A DNA stretch of 6,800 nt from Phycisphaerales bacterium (lineage in GTDB: Bacteria; Planctomycetota; Phycisphaerae; SM23-33): NCBI GenBank assembly GCA_003153915.1, contig PMBX01000219.1, positions 4,303 through 11,102 on the forward strand, in the 5' to 3' direction. This document shows positions 1 through 6,266 of the stretch, piece after piece (position 1 is the stretch's first letter; every line of letters begins with the position of its first letter). The notes under the pieces were generated by a model, which made no database searches, had not been told where the DNA came from, and saw nothing but the letters and a program-made list of their open reading frames with translations. The position numbers were made by a program, and so were the translations under genes.

Positions 1-2
1 CC

Positions 3-1121
3 ACCAATAACTTCCCGGAGTTCACCTCGGCGATCTGTCCGGCGCCCTGCCAGGACGCCTGCAAGCAGAGCTTCGGTGGTTACGCGGTGCAGATTCGGGA
101 CTTGGAACGGCAGATCGTCGAGCGGGCGTTCGCCGAGGGGTGGGTCCAACCGCAAAAACCGGTCAAGAAGACCGGCAAGAAGGTAGCCGTCATCGGTTCG
201 GGTCCGGCGGGACTGGCCGCCGCGCAGGAACTCGCCCGCGCCGGGCATGAGGTGGCCGTCTTTGAGCGCGACACCAAGCCCGGGGGCCTGCTGCGATATG
301 GCATCCCGACCTTCCGGATGGAAAAGGGCCTTATCGACCGCCGCATCGATCAGTTGACCGCGGAGGGCGTGACCTTCCGGACCGGTCTGCGGGTGGGCAA
401 GGATATCTCCGCCCAAGCTATCCGTCGTGAATTCGACGCTGTCTGCCTGGCCACCGGGGCCAGCCGGCCTCGCGACCTGGACGTGCCCGGGCGCCGCCAA
501 GAGGGCGTCTACTTTGCATTGGACTACCTGCGCCAGGATAACGGCCGGGGCGAGGGCCTTTACGTCAGCGATTCGCCGGCGATGTCCGCCAAGGGCAAGG
601 TCGTCGCCGTTATCGGCGGCGGGTTGACCGGTGAGGATTGCGTACAGATGGCCCTGCTCCAGGGGGCCAAGAAGGTCCACCAGTTCGAAATAATGCCCGA
701 ATCGCCGAAGGGCAATTACGAACCTAGCGGACCTGGCGAGGAGGTTTCCCGCCAGTGGTGCGTGGCGACCAAGGTTTTTGGCGGCGACGGCGGGGGGGTC
801 AGCGAAATCCAGGCCGTTCGCGTCCGCTGGATGAAGTCTCCCAAGGGCCTGGTCATGCGCGAGCAGCCGCAAAGCGCCTTCCGTGTCCCGGTGGACATGG
901 CCCTGCTGGCGGTGGGGTACGAGCCGAATCTCGATCCGTCCCTGGCAGAAGAATTCGGTCTATCCACCGACACCAAGGGGCGCATCGTCGCCGACCCACG
1001 CCGGGCGGGTGACGGCGTCTTCGTTGCCGGAGACTTGGCCAGCGGACCGTCCTATGTCGTCACGGCCTTGCATTCAGGCCGAGAAGTAGCCGCGAAGATC
1101 AACGATTACCTGAGGCGCTGA
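3..1121 (+). CDS. gltD: Glutamate synthase small subunit (GltD-like), 5' end missing
   Basis: The frame is open from base 3, so the true start lies left of the window; the GTG at 87 is internal. 372 residues are visible of a family normally about 470-490. The fragment opens with the GltD-typical NNFPEF and then CPAPCQDAC, whose cysteines (fragment residues 12, 16, 20) belong to the N-terminal 4Fe-4S ligands. An FAD dinucleotide fold follows (VIGSGPAG, about 63-70), then the PGGLLRYGIP segment, a second NADPH-type fold (VIGGGLTG, about 203-210) and the C-terminal flavin motif VFVAGD (about 339-344). Known role of the family: takes electrons from NAD(P)H through FAD and Fe-S clusters to the large subunit GltB, which makes glutamate from glutamine and 2-oxoglutarate in the cytoplasm. 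gltB would be expected upstream but is outside the window. Related enzymes (NfnB, PreT) share this architecture, so the exact partner is inferred. The stop TGA overlaps the nth start. Confidence 0.92.
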   Translation, partial: TNNFPEFTSAICPAPCQDACKQSFGGYAVQIRDLERQIVERAFAEGWVQPQKPVKKTGKKVAVIGSGPAGLAAAQELARAGHEVAVFERDTKPGGLLRYGIPTFRMEKGLIDRRIDQLTAEGVTFRTGLRVGKDISAQAIRREFDAVCLATGASRPRDLDVPGRRQEGVYFALDYLRQDNGRGEGLYVSDSPAMSAKGKVVAVIGGGLTGEDCVQMALLQGAKKVHQFEIMPESPKGNYEPSGPGEEVSRQWCVATKVFGGDGGGVSEIQAVRVRWMKSPKGLVMREQPQSAFRVPVDMALLAVGYEPNLDPSLAEEFGLSTDTKGRIVADPRRAGDGVFVAGDLASGPSYVVTALHSGREVAAKINDYLRR

Positions 1122-1774
1122 TGGCCAGGGAATCCAAGGAAGCACTCCGGCGGCGCTGCGGGAAGATACTGACGATCCTCAAGAAGGAATACCCCCAGGC
1201 TCGGACGCGCTTGGAACACGCCGACGCGCTTCAGTTGCTGGTCGCCACGATCCTGGCCGCCCAGTGTACCGACGACCGCGTCAACATCGTCACCAAGAAC
1301 CTCTTCGCCAAGTATCGCACCGCCGCCGATTTCGCCGCCGCCGCCCCGGCCAGGCTGGAGGAGGAAATCCGCTCCACGGGTTTTTATCGCAACAAGGCAA
1401 AAAACATCCGCGCCTCGGCTGGGAAAATCGTCAGCGATTTCGCTGGTAAAGTTCCCGACACGATGGAGGCCCTGTTGATGCTGCCGGGCGTGGCGCGCAA
1501 GACGGCCAACATTGTCCTTGGCAGCGCCTTCGGCAAGAACGAGGGCATCGCCGTCGATACGCACGTTATTCGCCTGTCGGGACGAATGGGTCTGACGAGG
1601 CACGACGATCCCGTCAAGATCGAACAAGACCTCATGCCCATCGTCCCGCGCGAGGACTGGACGGTGTTCAATCACGTGATGGTCTTCCACGGCCGCGCGG
1701 TCTGCCAGGCCCGCAAACCCAACTGCCCGGCCTGCAAGGTCAACAAGCTCTGCCCATCGGCATTCAAGTCCTGA
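1121..1774 (+). CDS. nth: Endonuclease III (DNA glycosylase/AP lyase)
   Basis: 217 residues, close to the 211 of E. coli Nth. The helix-hairpin-helix reads LPGVARKTA with the catalytic lysine at residue 127. VDTHV carries the catalytic aspartate at 146. The C-terminal 4Fe-4S loop is C195-x6-C202-x2-C205-x5-C211, the exact family spacing. The N-terminal LLVATILAAQCTDD block also matches the family. Known role: removes oxidised pyrimidines from DNA and nicks the abasic site in base-excision repair. The ATG at 1121 shares its A with the gltD stop (TGATG), with a GAGG at 1112-1115 five bases upstream as ribosome-binding site, so translation is probably coupled to gltD. No own promoter is evident. 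All catalytic and cluster residues are present, so the enzyme should be active. Confidence 0.97.
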   Translation: MARESKEALRRRCGKILTILKKEYPQARTRLEHADALQLLVATILAAQCTDDRVNIVTKNLFAKYRTAADFAAAAPARLEEEIRSTGFYRNKAKNIRASAGKIVSDFAGKVPDTMEALLMLPGVARKTANIVLGSAFGKNEGIAVDTHVIRLSGRMGLTRHDDPVKIEQDLMPIVPREDWTVFNHVMVFHGRAVCQARKPNCPACKVNKLCPSAFKS

Positions 1775-1838
1775 GAGGCTGGAATCCCCGGTACGAGTCG
1801 AAAAGGTCATCCCCGCACGGCTCACGGACGACCGGTAC

Positions 1839-4787
1839 CTAACGGTCCATCGGCACGAAGTGTGCTAAAAACGAGAGTTCCACGTCGCGCGGCAGGGCCG
1901 ACCAGACGACCATCTCAAACGGGACGGGTTTGGGAGATGGCTCGACGCTCATCCGCCAGAGTTGCCACGGCGCGGGATAGCACTTGCCGGTAAGAACTGG
2001 CTCGATCTCCTTCTTGCGCCTAGCCAGTTTCGCCTCTGCCCACAGGCAATCCACCGCCGTTACCGCAAAGACTCGCCCGGCGCGGGCTAGTTCCACGCTA
2101 ACAGCCAGCGTCCCCGCCCCGGAAATCGCCGGTAGTTGGCCCGTCAGACACCGGGCCGTAAGCGGCTGGCTGGCCGATGGCGAGGCATTACTCACTGCGG
2201 CGGGCGGCCGCCTTGCGGCGGATGCCTTGCCGATTCTCAGCGGCACCTCAAAGCTGGGTTGGCAAGTTGTATGAGGCATCGCCTCGACCGGGAACCGGCC
2301 CGATCCGCTGGGCCGCTTGCCCGGAGCCACCGCCTCCAGCAGTACCACCTCGAAAGGCCGAAGCAGCAGTTTCGGCGGGGATGCGCTGGCCTTTAGACAG
2401 GCTCGCCGGGGATAGTGCAGGTACAGCTCACATCCGACCTCGTTGTTTAGGCCCCAGGAACTATCCAGCGTTAACGGCACCAGTTCGTCGCGCCAGGTCG
2501 CGTTGTGGATGGCCAAGAATGCCCGATGCCCGTCCGTGCAGCAGTAGCCATAAGGCTCACGTCGCCAGGCACTGCCCAGGATGCGGCGCGAATTGCGGAA
2601 ACACTCGGGCCTGCCGCGCAACAGTTCCAGCAGGCGGGCGAATTGGCGTCGCTGAGGCGGGTTTAGCCAGGTGCGGTCCGTCCACGGCTGAAGCAGCAGG
2701 CTGCCGCGACACAGGTCCATAACCATACCCTGCGCCCATCGTTGTGAGCCGATGTTGCTGTTCCAATGCCACTCCGACAGCCAGATCCCCAACGAATCCT
2801 TGCCCAGGGGGGGCACGTCGCGGCAGTATTCCTGTGCCTGGTCGAGGCTGATGGTCACGCCGTCGCGGGCGTACAGTGTCGGCCAGGGCGACGGGCTGGC
2901 GCCCTCCATGTGCAGGCCCGGTTCGCACAGCGTGTCGGCGTGCAGCAGCCACCACGGTGAACTATGCCCCCAATAGAGCATAAGAAAAACGTCTGGGCAG
3001 GTGGCGTCCAGCCGTTTCAGCATCTCGATGTGCGCGTCGTGGATCGCCTGAGTGGAGTACAGGCCCGGCAGATGATCGTGGGTGGTGTTGTAGCAGACGC
3101 AGTGGTGTCCGTCGATCTTGATAAGCCGCGCGCCGTTGCGGGTGATCTGGTGCGTCAGGCCGTCGGCCAGCAGGCCCCGCAAGGGCTGTGTCGCCACGCA
3201 CAGGCTGCCGGCCTCTACCGGCGACGGATAGGCGGGGTTTTCCGCCCGCGTGCCGGCGACGACGGGATTGCGGCCGATGTTCCAACCGCCCGTGCTGGAG
3301 GTGATCCACATTCCAGGCGCCACCCCGGCCCGCTTCATCGCCCACCGTAGCGGGGCAAACCCGCGGGGGAAGTTTGCACGGTGGAACCGGCGCAGATCTC
3401 CGTGCGGGTCCGCCCAGAACTCCAGGCTAAACACGTCGAACTGTTGTCGGGTCTGGCGGCCGAACCGCTCCAGGCGGCGCGCCATATCCAGGCAGAACGA
3501 CTCGGGCAGGTTCACGCTCAGCGCCAGGTCCGGCTGCTCCAGATCCCATCCGCCGAAGGCCTCGAAGATCGCCAGTGGCCTGTCATGCCCACCGACGGTA
3601 CGGCGCATCCTCCGCTGCACGTGCCGGACAAACGCCTGCCCCGCCGCCTTCGGCGGTGACACGCCCAGCACCGACTCCATGCATTTCAGGTCCTGACCGC
3701 CCTCCAGTAGCTTGCCCGCGTACTGGCGCAGACTAACCTGGCCGGCCTGGCCGATGGCCCATCCTGCCGGGTGCGCCAGGCTGGCGAAAAATTGTCCGTC
3801 GATGTACACGGGAAAACCCATGTAACCTTCGCTGACGGGGGCATCGATTCGGTATTGGCCCAGGCGGATTTCCATAACCCGCGCGGGCTTGGTTCCCGTG
3901 TTTGTCAGCCTCACCGAGCGGTGCAGGACCGGATCGTGTTCATCGGCATGGTAGACCAACTGCGCCTCCAGGCCCCACTGGCGGTCGTGCAGCGTCACCG
4001 CCAATATCTTCTTGCCGCCTCGGCGGACTGTTCGGACCGCCTGTATCCGCAGGTTCGCCTGTATGGAAGGCGTTCCCACGGCAACGTACTGCTCGTATTG
4101 TCCGGGGTGGACCCATGGCCAGGGCAGGTGGTAGGCGTGGCGCGGGTCGAAGGCGTCGAGCTTGCGCGTCCGGCAGATCAAATCGCCAAGCTGTAGCGCG
4201 ATAACATTGTCCTGTCCGAACCGCAGGTGTTTATAAATCGCCGCACCGGGGCCAATGTCAAACCTGCCCGGTTCGTTCCAGAGGGGTACGATCCTTCTTG
4301 CCGCGACGGCCCGTCCGTTGATGAACACCCGCGTGTAGCGGTAGTCGAAGAGGCCCAGGCTGCCCAGCACCAGCGTCAGGTTCCGCCCGCGGCAGCTATC
4401 GGGCAGGAACAGGTGGGTCCGCGCCCAGCACCATGCATGCGGCTTACGATAGCCGATCATGCCGGGCATCATGAAGTTGGACCACGCCGAGTCGTCAAAC
4501 TCCGCCCGCCAGTAGCCCCGGCCAAAGCCCGCCTCGCGCGCGGGCGGAGAGGATTCGACCTGGCTGGCCAGGCCGCGCCAACCCTCGATCCACAGCCGGC
4601 GATCCGCGGTGTCCAGCTCGACGCCCAGTTCCAAGCCGGCTCCCAGGTCGAGACAACGGCCACCCAGGCGGTTTTCCCATCGGCTGGCGACAAGCCGGCC
4701 GCCGGCGGTCCCCAATGTAAAGCTCCAATCGCGCCCATCCAGCAGCAGCGACCCCAACCGGCGGGTTATTTTCAGCTTAGATGGCAT
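1839..4787 (-). CDS. Large multidomain putative glycoside hydrolase, clan GH-D/GH36-like
   Basis: 982 residues with no signal peptide or membrane segment, so probably cytoplasmic. Residues about 90-205 (FDDSAW, then LGSLGLFDYRYTRVFINGR) resemble the galactose-binding-like jelly roll at the start of GH2-type enzymes. Residues about 240-420 form a beta-rich stretch like the GH36 N-terminal supersandwich (VLHRSVRLTNTG). Residues about 450-720 look like a melibiase-type TIM barrel: FPRGFAPLRWAMKRAGVAPGMW corresponds to the family's 'FP-GLKPL...LGLK-GLW' strand. LIKIDG puts Asp559 in the place of the K-x-D nucleophile, and Asp618 (HADTLCEPG) is a candidate acid/base about 60 residues on, as in GH36. 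A beta-sandwich follows (about 735-820), then about 150 residues I cannot assign. The catalytic residues are guesses from spacing; substrate is unknown and alpha-galactosidase activity is not shown. It is convergent with nth and has no sugar-related neighbour in view. The ATG has a good SD. Confidence 0.8.
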   Translation of the reverse strand: MPSKLKITRRLGSLLLDGRDWSFTLGTAGGRLVASRWENRLGGRCLDLGAGLELGVELDTADRRLWIEGWRGLASQVESSPPAREAGFGRGYWRAEFDDSAWSNFMMPGMIGYRKPHAWCWARTHLFLPDSCRGRNLTLVLGSLGLFDYRYTRVFINGRAVAARRIVPLWNEPGRFDIGPGAAIYKHLRFGQDNVIALQLGDLICRTRKLDAFDPRHAYHLPWPWVHPGQYEQYVAVGTPSIQANLRIQAVRTVRRGGKKILAVTLHDRQWGLEAQLVYHADEHDPVLHRSVRLTNTGTKPARVMEIRLGQYRIDAPVSEGYMGFPVYIDGQFFASLAHPAGWAIGQAGQVSLRQYAGKLLEGGQDLKCMESVLGVSPPKAAGQAFVRHVQRRMRRTVGGHDRPLAIFEAFGGWDLEQPDLALSVNLPESFCLDMARRLERFGRQTRQQFDVFSLEFWADPHGDLRRFHRANFPRGFAPLRWAMKRAGVAPGMWITSSTGGWNIGRNPVVAGTRAENPAYPSPVEAGSLCVATQPLRGLLADGLTHQITRNGARLIKIDGHHCVCYNTTHDHLPGLYSTQAIHDAHIEMLKRLDATCPDVFLMLYWGHSSPWWLLHADTLCEPGLHMEGASPSPWPTLYARDGVTISLDQAQEYCRDVPPLGKDSLGIWLSEWHWNSNIGSQRWAQGMVMDLCRGSLLLQPWTDRTWLNPPQRRQFARLLELLRGRPECFRNSRRILGSAWRREPYGYCCTDGHRAFLAIHNATWRDELVPLTLDSSWGLNNEVGCELYLHYPRRACLKASASPPKLLLRPFEVVLLEAVAPGKRPSGSGRFPVEAMPHTTCQPSFEVPLRIGKASAARRPPAAVSNASPSASQPLTARCLTGQLPAISGAGTLAVSVELARAGRVFAVTAVDCLWAEAKLARRKKEIEPVLTGKCYPAPWQLWRMSVEPSPKPVPFEMVVWSALPRDVELSFLAHFVPMDR

Positions 4788-4793
4788 GCGAAT

Positions 4794-4798
4794 TCCTT
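4794..4798 (-). promoter_or_regulatory. Shine-Dalgarno site of the GH36-like gene
   Basis: On the minus strand AAGGA lies six bases before the ATG at 4787-4785. The spacing is ideal and supports this start codon over later in-frame ones. Confidence 0.7.
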
Positions 4799-4807
4799 AC
4801 CGCCATA

Positions 4808-4822
4808 GCGGCAACGGCGGTA
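4808..4822 (+). repeat. 15-bp direct repeat, left copy
   Basis: GCGGCAACGGCGGTA occurs here and again, without mismatch, at 5161-5175. The two copies bracket the RHS-derived segment almost exactly. Confidence 0.75.
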
Positions 4823-4830
4823 TCCAATGG

Positions 4831-4859
4831 ATTATACCGCCGCGTGCAAATTCTAAACG
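4831..4859 (-). promoter_or_regulatory. Candidate promoter of the GH36-like gene
   Basis: The minus strand carries a perfect -10 hexamer TATAAT at 4836-4831, which would give a leader of about 37 bases. The -35 is poor: TTTAGA 15 bases upstream, or CGTTTA at 17. The hexamer sits inside the RHS-derived remnant. I judge the -10 plausible and the -35 unconvincing. Confidence 0.4.
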
Positions 4860-4975
4860 GCGCGTACAACAATCCTGCCTTGAAACGGGATTTTTACTAT
4901 AATATCTCCTGGCAGTTGCTGGAAGTCCGCAAGGACGGCGCGGAAGCCGCGGCAGGTGGCACGGCCAAGTGATTG

Positions 4976-5057
4976 GTGCCACCCCCAAGTGTCGTTTACT
5001 TGGGGGTGAAAAGAACCGCACCCCCAAGCTCCGCGTTGCTTCGCTTGGGTGTGGCAC
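4976..5057. repeat. Pair of REP-like palindromic elements
   Basis: Two related inverted repeats lie side by side. The first has a perfect 11-bp stem, CACCCCCAAGT (4980-4990) with ACTTGGGGGTG (4998-5008), and a 7-base loop. The second pairs CACCCCCAAGC (5019-5029) with GCTTGGGTGTG (5043-5053) with one mismatch. In addition the outer ends GTGCCACCCCCAAG (4976-4989) and CTTGGGTGTGGCAC (5044-5057) are complementary over 14 bases with one mismatch, so the whole can fold as one cruciform. The repeated CACCCCCAAG core and the pairing of two units recall bacterial REP/BIME elements. No poly-T tract follows, so a terminator role is unlikely. Confidence 0.8.
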
Positions 5058-5160
5058 ACAGCGGCATGGAGCAACGGGGGTATTATCTGACGGATGGCAA
5101 CTTCAATCCCCAAGGGATTCCGAGCAATGTCACCGCCCTTGCCGATCCCAACGGGGCCGT

Positions 5161-5175
5161 GCGGCAACGGCGGTA
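5161..5175 (+). repeat. 15-bp direct repeat, right copy
   Basis: Perfect second copy of the 4808-4822 sequence. The RHS-like reading ends in the GTG codon at 5159-5161, immediately at the repeat; from there the frame is repeat sequence ending in a stop. The flanking bases of the two copies differ, so the repeat is exactly 15 bp. Confidence 0.75.
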
Positions 5176-5360
5176 ACTGCGAATGAAGGGGTTGCGCGGC
5201 TCCGTCAGGCTACCTTGGGTCTAATCGCGGTTGACAAAGCCTCACCTCGCCGAGGAATTCATTGTCTCTTCCGTGGCTACTACCGCGACGTCCCGGCTGG
5301 CAAGCGAGCCGTCTTCGGCCAACCCGCCCGTTGGCGAAAAATCAAACTTACACGCAATAC

Positions 5361-5390
5361 TTGACGCTCATCTATCCGAGGGAAGATATT
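5361..5390 (+). promoter_or_regulatory. Candidate RNA-locus promoter P1
   Basis: TTGACG (5/6 match to the sigma70 -35) at 5361-5366, 18 bases, then GATATT (4/6) at 5385-5390. It lies about 180 bases before tRNA-Ile and directly upstream of a second candidate, the tandem arrangement often seen before rRNA operons. Confidence 0.45.
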
Positions 5391-5417
5391 GACGGGCCGG
5401 CGGCGGGCAGGTAGCAT
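5389..5417 (+). promoter_or_regulatory. Candidate RNA-locus promoter P2
   Basis: TTGACG at 5389-5394, an optimal 17-base spacer, then TAGCAT (4/6) at 5412-5417. Its -35 overlaps the -10 of P1. Transcription would start near 5424, about 150 bases before tRNA-Ile. Confidence 0.5.
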
Positions 5418-5571
5418 ACACTGCTCGCTTGACCTAGTGACCAACCGCCTGTCAGGGCGGCGTCGGGCTGTTTGAAAAGTCCAACAGAGCCATAAGAATT
5501 CCGGATCGTCGGCGCGGGGCAGTCGCTGTCGCGGTGGGGGGGCAACGGCAGCGGCGGTTGCCATCGCAAAA

Positions 5572-5645
5572 GGGCTCGTAGCTCAGTTGGCTAGAGCGCG
5601 CCCCTGATAAGGGCGAGGCCGTTGGTTCGACTCCAACCGGGCCCA
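5572..5645 (+). tRNA. tRNA-Ile(GAU)
   Basis: 74 bases fold into a complete cloverleaf. The acceptor stem is GGGCTCG with CGGGCCC (one G-U pair), the D arm GCTC/GAGC, the anticodon stem CGCCC/GGGCG with loop CTGATAA (anticodon GAT), and the T arm GTTGG/CCAAC with loop TTCGACT. The discriminator is A73 and CCA is not encoded. It is the first RNA gene of the locus and carries the same anticodon as the tRNA normally found in 16S-23S spacers. Confidence 0.98.
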
Positions 5646-5746
5646 TTGGCAGGACTGCCCGCCGCCGGCGGGATCAACAGGCTCCGACGACAGCAGGCTC
5701 CCCATGACCGCCTAGAGGCCTTCACGCGGTGGTCGGCGTCGTCAAC
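5646..5746 (+). other. Spacer between the two tRNA genes
   Basis: 101 bases with no gene. It contains GC-rich self-complementary stretches (CCGCCG/CGGCGG near 5658-5672; ACCGC/GCGGT near 5707-5730) that probably help present the tRNAs for RNase processing. CAGGCTCC occurs twice here as a short direct repeat. Confidence 0.5.
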
Positions 5747-5819
5747 GGGGACGTAGCTCAATTGGGAGAGCACTAGCTTTGCAAGCTAGGGGTTGCCGGT
5801 TCGATCCCGGTCGTCTCCA
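5747..5819 (+). tRNA. tRNA-Ala(UGC)
   Basis: 73 bases fold fully. The acceptor stem is GGGGACG with CGTCTCC (one G-U), the D arm GCTC/GAGC, the anticodon stem CTAGC/GCTAG with loop TTTGCAA (anticodon TGC), and the T arm GCCGG/CCGGT with loop TTCGATC. The discriminator is A73 and CCA is not encoded. It follows tRNA-Ile in the order typical of bacterial 16S-23S spacers. Confidence 0.98.
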
Positions 5820-6015
5820 TCCTCTTGGCCACGCAGCCGAGGGGATCGCGTTGGTAGGGGGCCTGATGTCCATCATCGGGCGATAAAATCGATAATTTCC
5901 AGCGAGGGCGCCGCCGGAACGACGGTCCCAATGCCTTGTCCGGGCCGCAATTGTGCGTGGGCGGATCGCTGGTTTTCTGGTTCGTCGGGGTGGGGATAAG
6001 ATTTTGAAAGATTTT

Positions 6016-6044
6016 TTGACAAATTGTCGGTAAAATGCTTGCAG
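6016..6044 (+). promoter_or_regulatory. Possible internal promoter before 23S
   Basis: A perfect -35 hexamer TTGACA at 6016-6021 sits in an AT-rich patch. At the optimal 17-base spacing the -10 is poor (TTGCAG); the TAAAAT at 6031 is too close. A further pairing of TTGCAG (6039-6044) with TAAATA (6062-6067) at 17 bases is also possible. Weak evidence. Confidence 0.25.
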
Positions 6045-6072
6045 AGCATCGAGAGCAGCGGTAAATATACCG

Positions 6073-6116
6073 ATCCTTCGCTTCGGAGAGGGAATCCTTC
6101 GGCGAAGGATGTTTTT
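6073..6116 (+). terminator. Terminator-like hairpin with a competing stem
   Basis: ATCCTTC (6094-6100), loop GGC, GAAGGAT (6104-6110) form a perfect 7-bp stem followed by G and five T, the form of an intrinsic terminator. The same right arm can instead pair with ATCCTTCGC at 6073-6081 in a perfect 9-bp stem (right arm GCGAAGGAT, 6102-6110). The two folds share the right arm and exclude each other. Both place the arm directly before the T run, so both could terminate. It lies between tRNA-Ala and 23S, just before boxA. It may equally be a processing or assembly structure. Confidence 0.45.
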
Positions 6117-6156
6117 GTCCGGTCGGTTGCTAGGACTGATTGGAAGCGGCAGCAAC

Positions 6157-6168
6157 GGCTCTTTGACA
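6157..6168 (+). promoter_or_regulatory. boxA antitermination site
   Basis: GGCTCTTTGACA matches the rRNA boxA consensus TGCTCTTTAACA at 10 of 12 positions. It lies about 100 bases before 23S, the usual place in the spacer. In known systems boxA RNA binds NusB-S10 (NusE) and protects rRNA transcription from Rho. Confidence 0.75.
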
Positions 6169-6266
6169 ATCGCATAGGGAAAGCAATTGCTAAGAGGTTC
6201 ACCGAGAAGCGCCTCATGGCGGCTTGGCGATTTGTCGTGCTCGCGGTGCGGGCCAACGACGAATGT

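Larger units (their letters stand above)
4826..5176 (+). pseudogene. RHS/YD-repeat protein fragment, degraded
   Basis: Reading the plus strand in one frame gives two blocks characteristic of RHS repeat-associated core proteins. The first (4826 to about 4945) includes GLYRRV, DFYYNISWQLLEVRKDG, matching the usual 'GLGRRV...YYYN-WQ-LEER' stretch. The second (about 5060-5161) includes GYYLTDGNFN and NVTALADPNGAV, matching 'LYYT-DANFNVTALVD-NG-VVERY'. They are split by an in-frame TGA at 4970-4972 and by a REP-like palindrome pair where about 30 residues of RHS sequence would be expected. The second block has an 18-base insertion at 5108-5125 adding PQGIPS within the usual DGNFN-NVTAL run. The frame ends in TAA at 5174-5176 just where RHS proteins continue into the YDPYG motif. 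There is no plausible start and neither the spike body nor the toxic tip remains. I read it as a relic, not a gene. The match is from memory of family motifs, not a search. Confidence 0.7.
5177..5571. other. Gene-free leader region of the RNA locus
   Basis: No convincing protein gene and no 16S rRNA sequence is present; the conserved 16S 3' end (GGATCACCTCC) is not found. The stretch holds the two candidate promoters described separately and, after them, small GC-rich hairpins likely to form in the leader RNA: CCGCC/GGCGG around 5446-5461, CTGTT/AACAG around 5468-5487 and GGCAAC/GTTGCC around 5541-5562. A TTGACA at 5231-5236 has no good -10 partner. Confidence 0.6.
5820..6266 (+). other. Spacer between tRNA-Ala and 23S rRNA (pre-23S leader)
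   Basis: 447 bases without a gene; long open frames here on the minus strand are antisense to the tRNA and rRNA and lack family features. The spacer contains a weak promoter-like site (6016 on), the small hairpin ATGCT/AGCAT at 6035-6049, a terminator-like/alternative-stem element (6073-6116), boxA (6157-6168) and the palindrome AGCAATTGCT at 6182-6191. The last part before 6267 should pair with sequence beyond the 3' end of 23S for RNase III processing, which cannot be seen here. The middle (about 5980-6070) is clearly more AT-rich than the rest. Confidence 0.7.

Noticed and set aside
87..89. GTG as the start of the first gene
   Set aside because: The frame is open to the window edge and the upstream residues carry conserved Fe-S cysteines, so the gene begins outside.
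1775..1838. Possible bidirectional terminator between the convergent genes
   Set aside because: Only weak pairings (CCGGT/ACCGG, GGTC/GACC) with long loops and no T run. CCGGTAC occurs twice but as a direct, not inverted, repeat.
4227..4808. Plus-strand frame of 193 codons
   Set aside because: Lies opposite the N-terminal coding part of the GH36-like gene, whose frame has clear domain similarity.
4898..4903. TATAAT on the plus strand
   Set aside because: The nearest -35-like TTGAAA is only 12 bases upstream and the sequence is accounted for as RHS-derived coding DNA (YYN).
4969..5364. Plus-strand frame of 131 codons
   Set aside because: It reads the REP palindromes and RHS relic in a different frame from the recognisable one and then leader DNA; no motif or ribosome-binding site.
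5280..5646. Several minus-strand frames opposite the promoters and tRNA-Ile
   Set aside because: Mutually overlapping, low-complexity Arg/Pro/Ala-rich products typical of GC-rich shadows.
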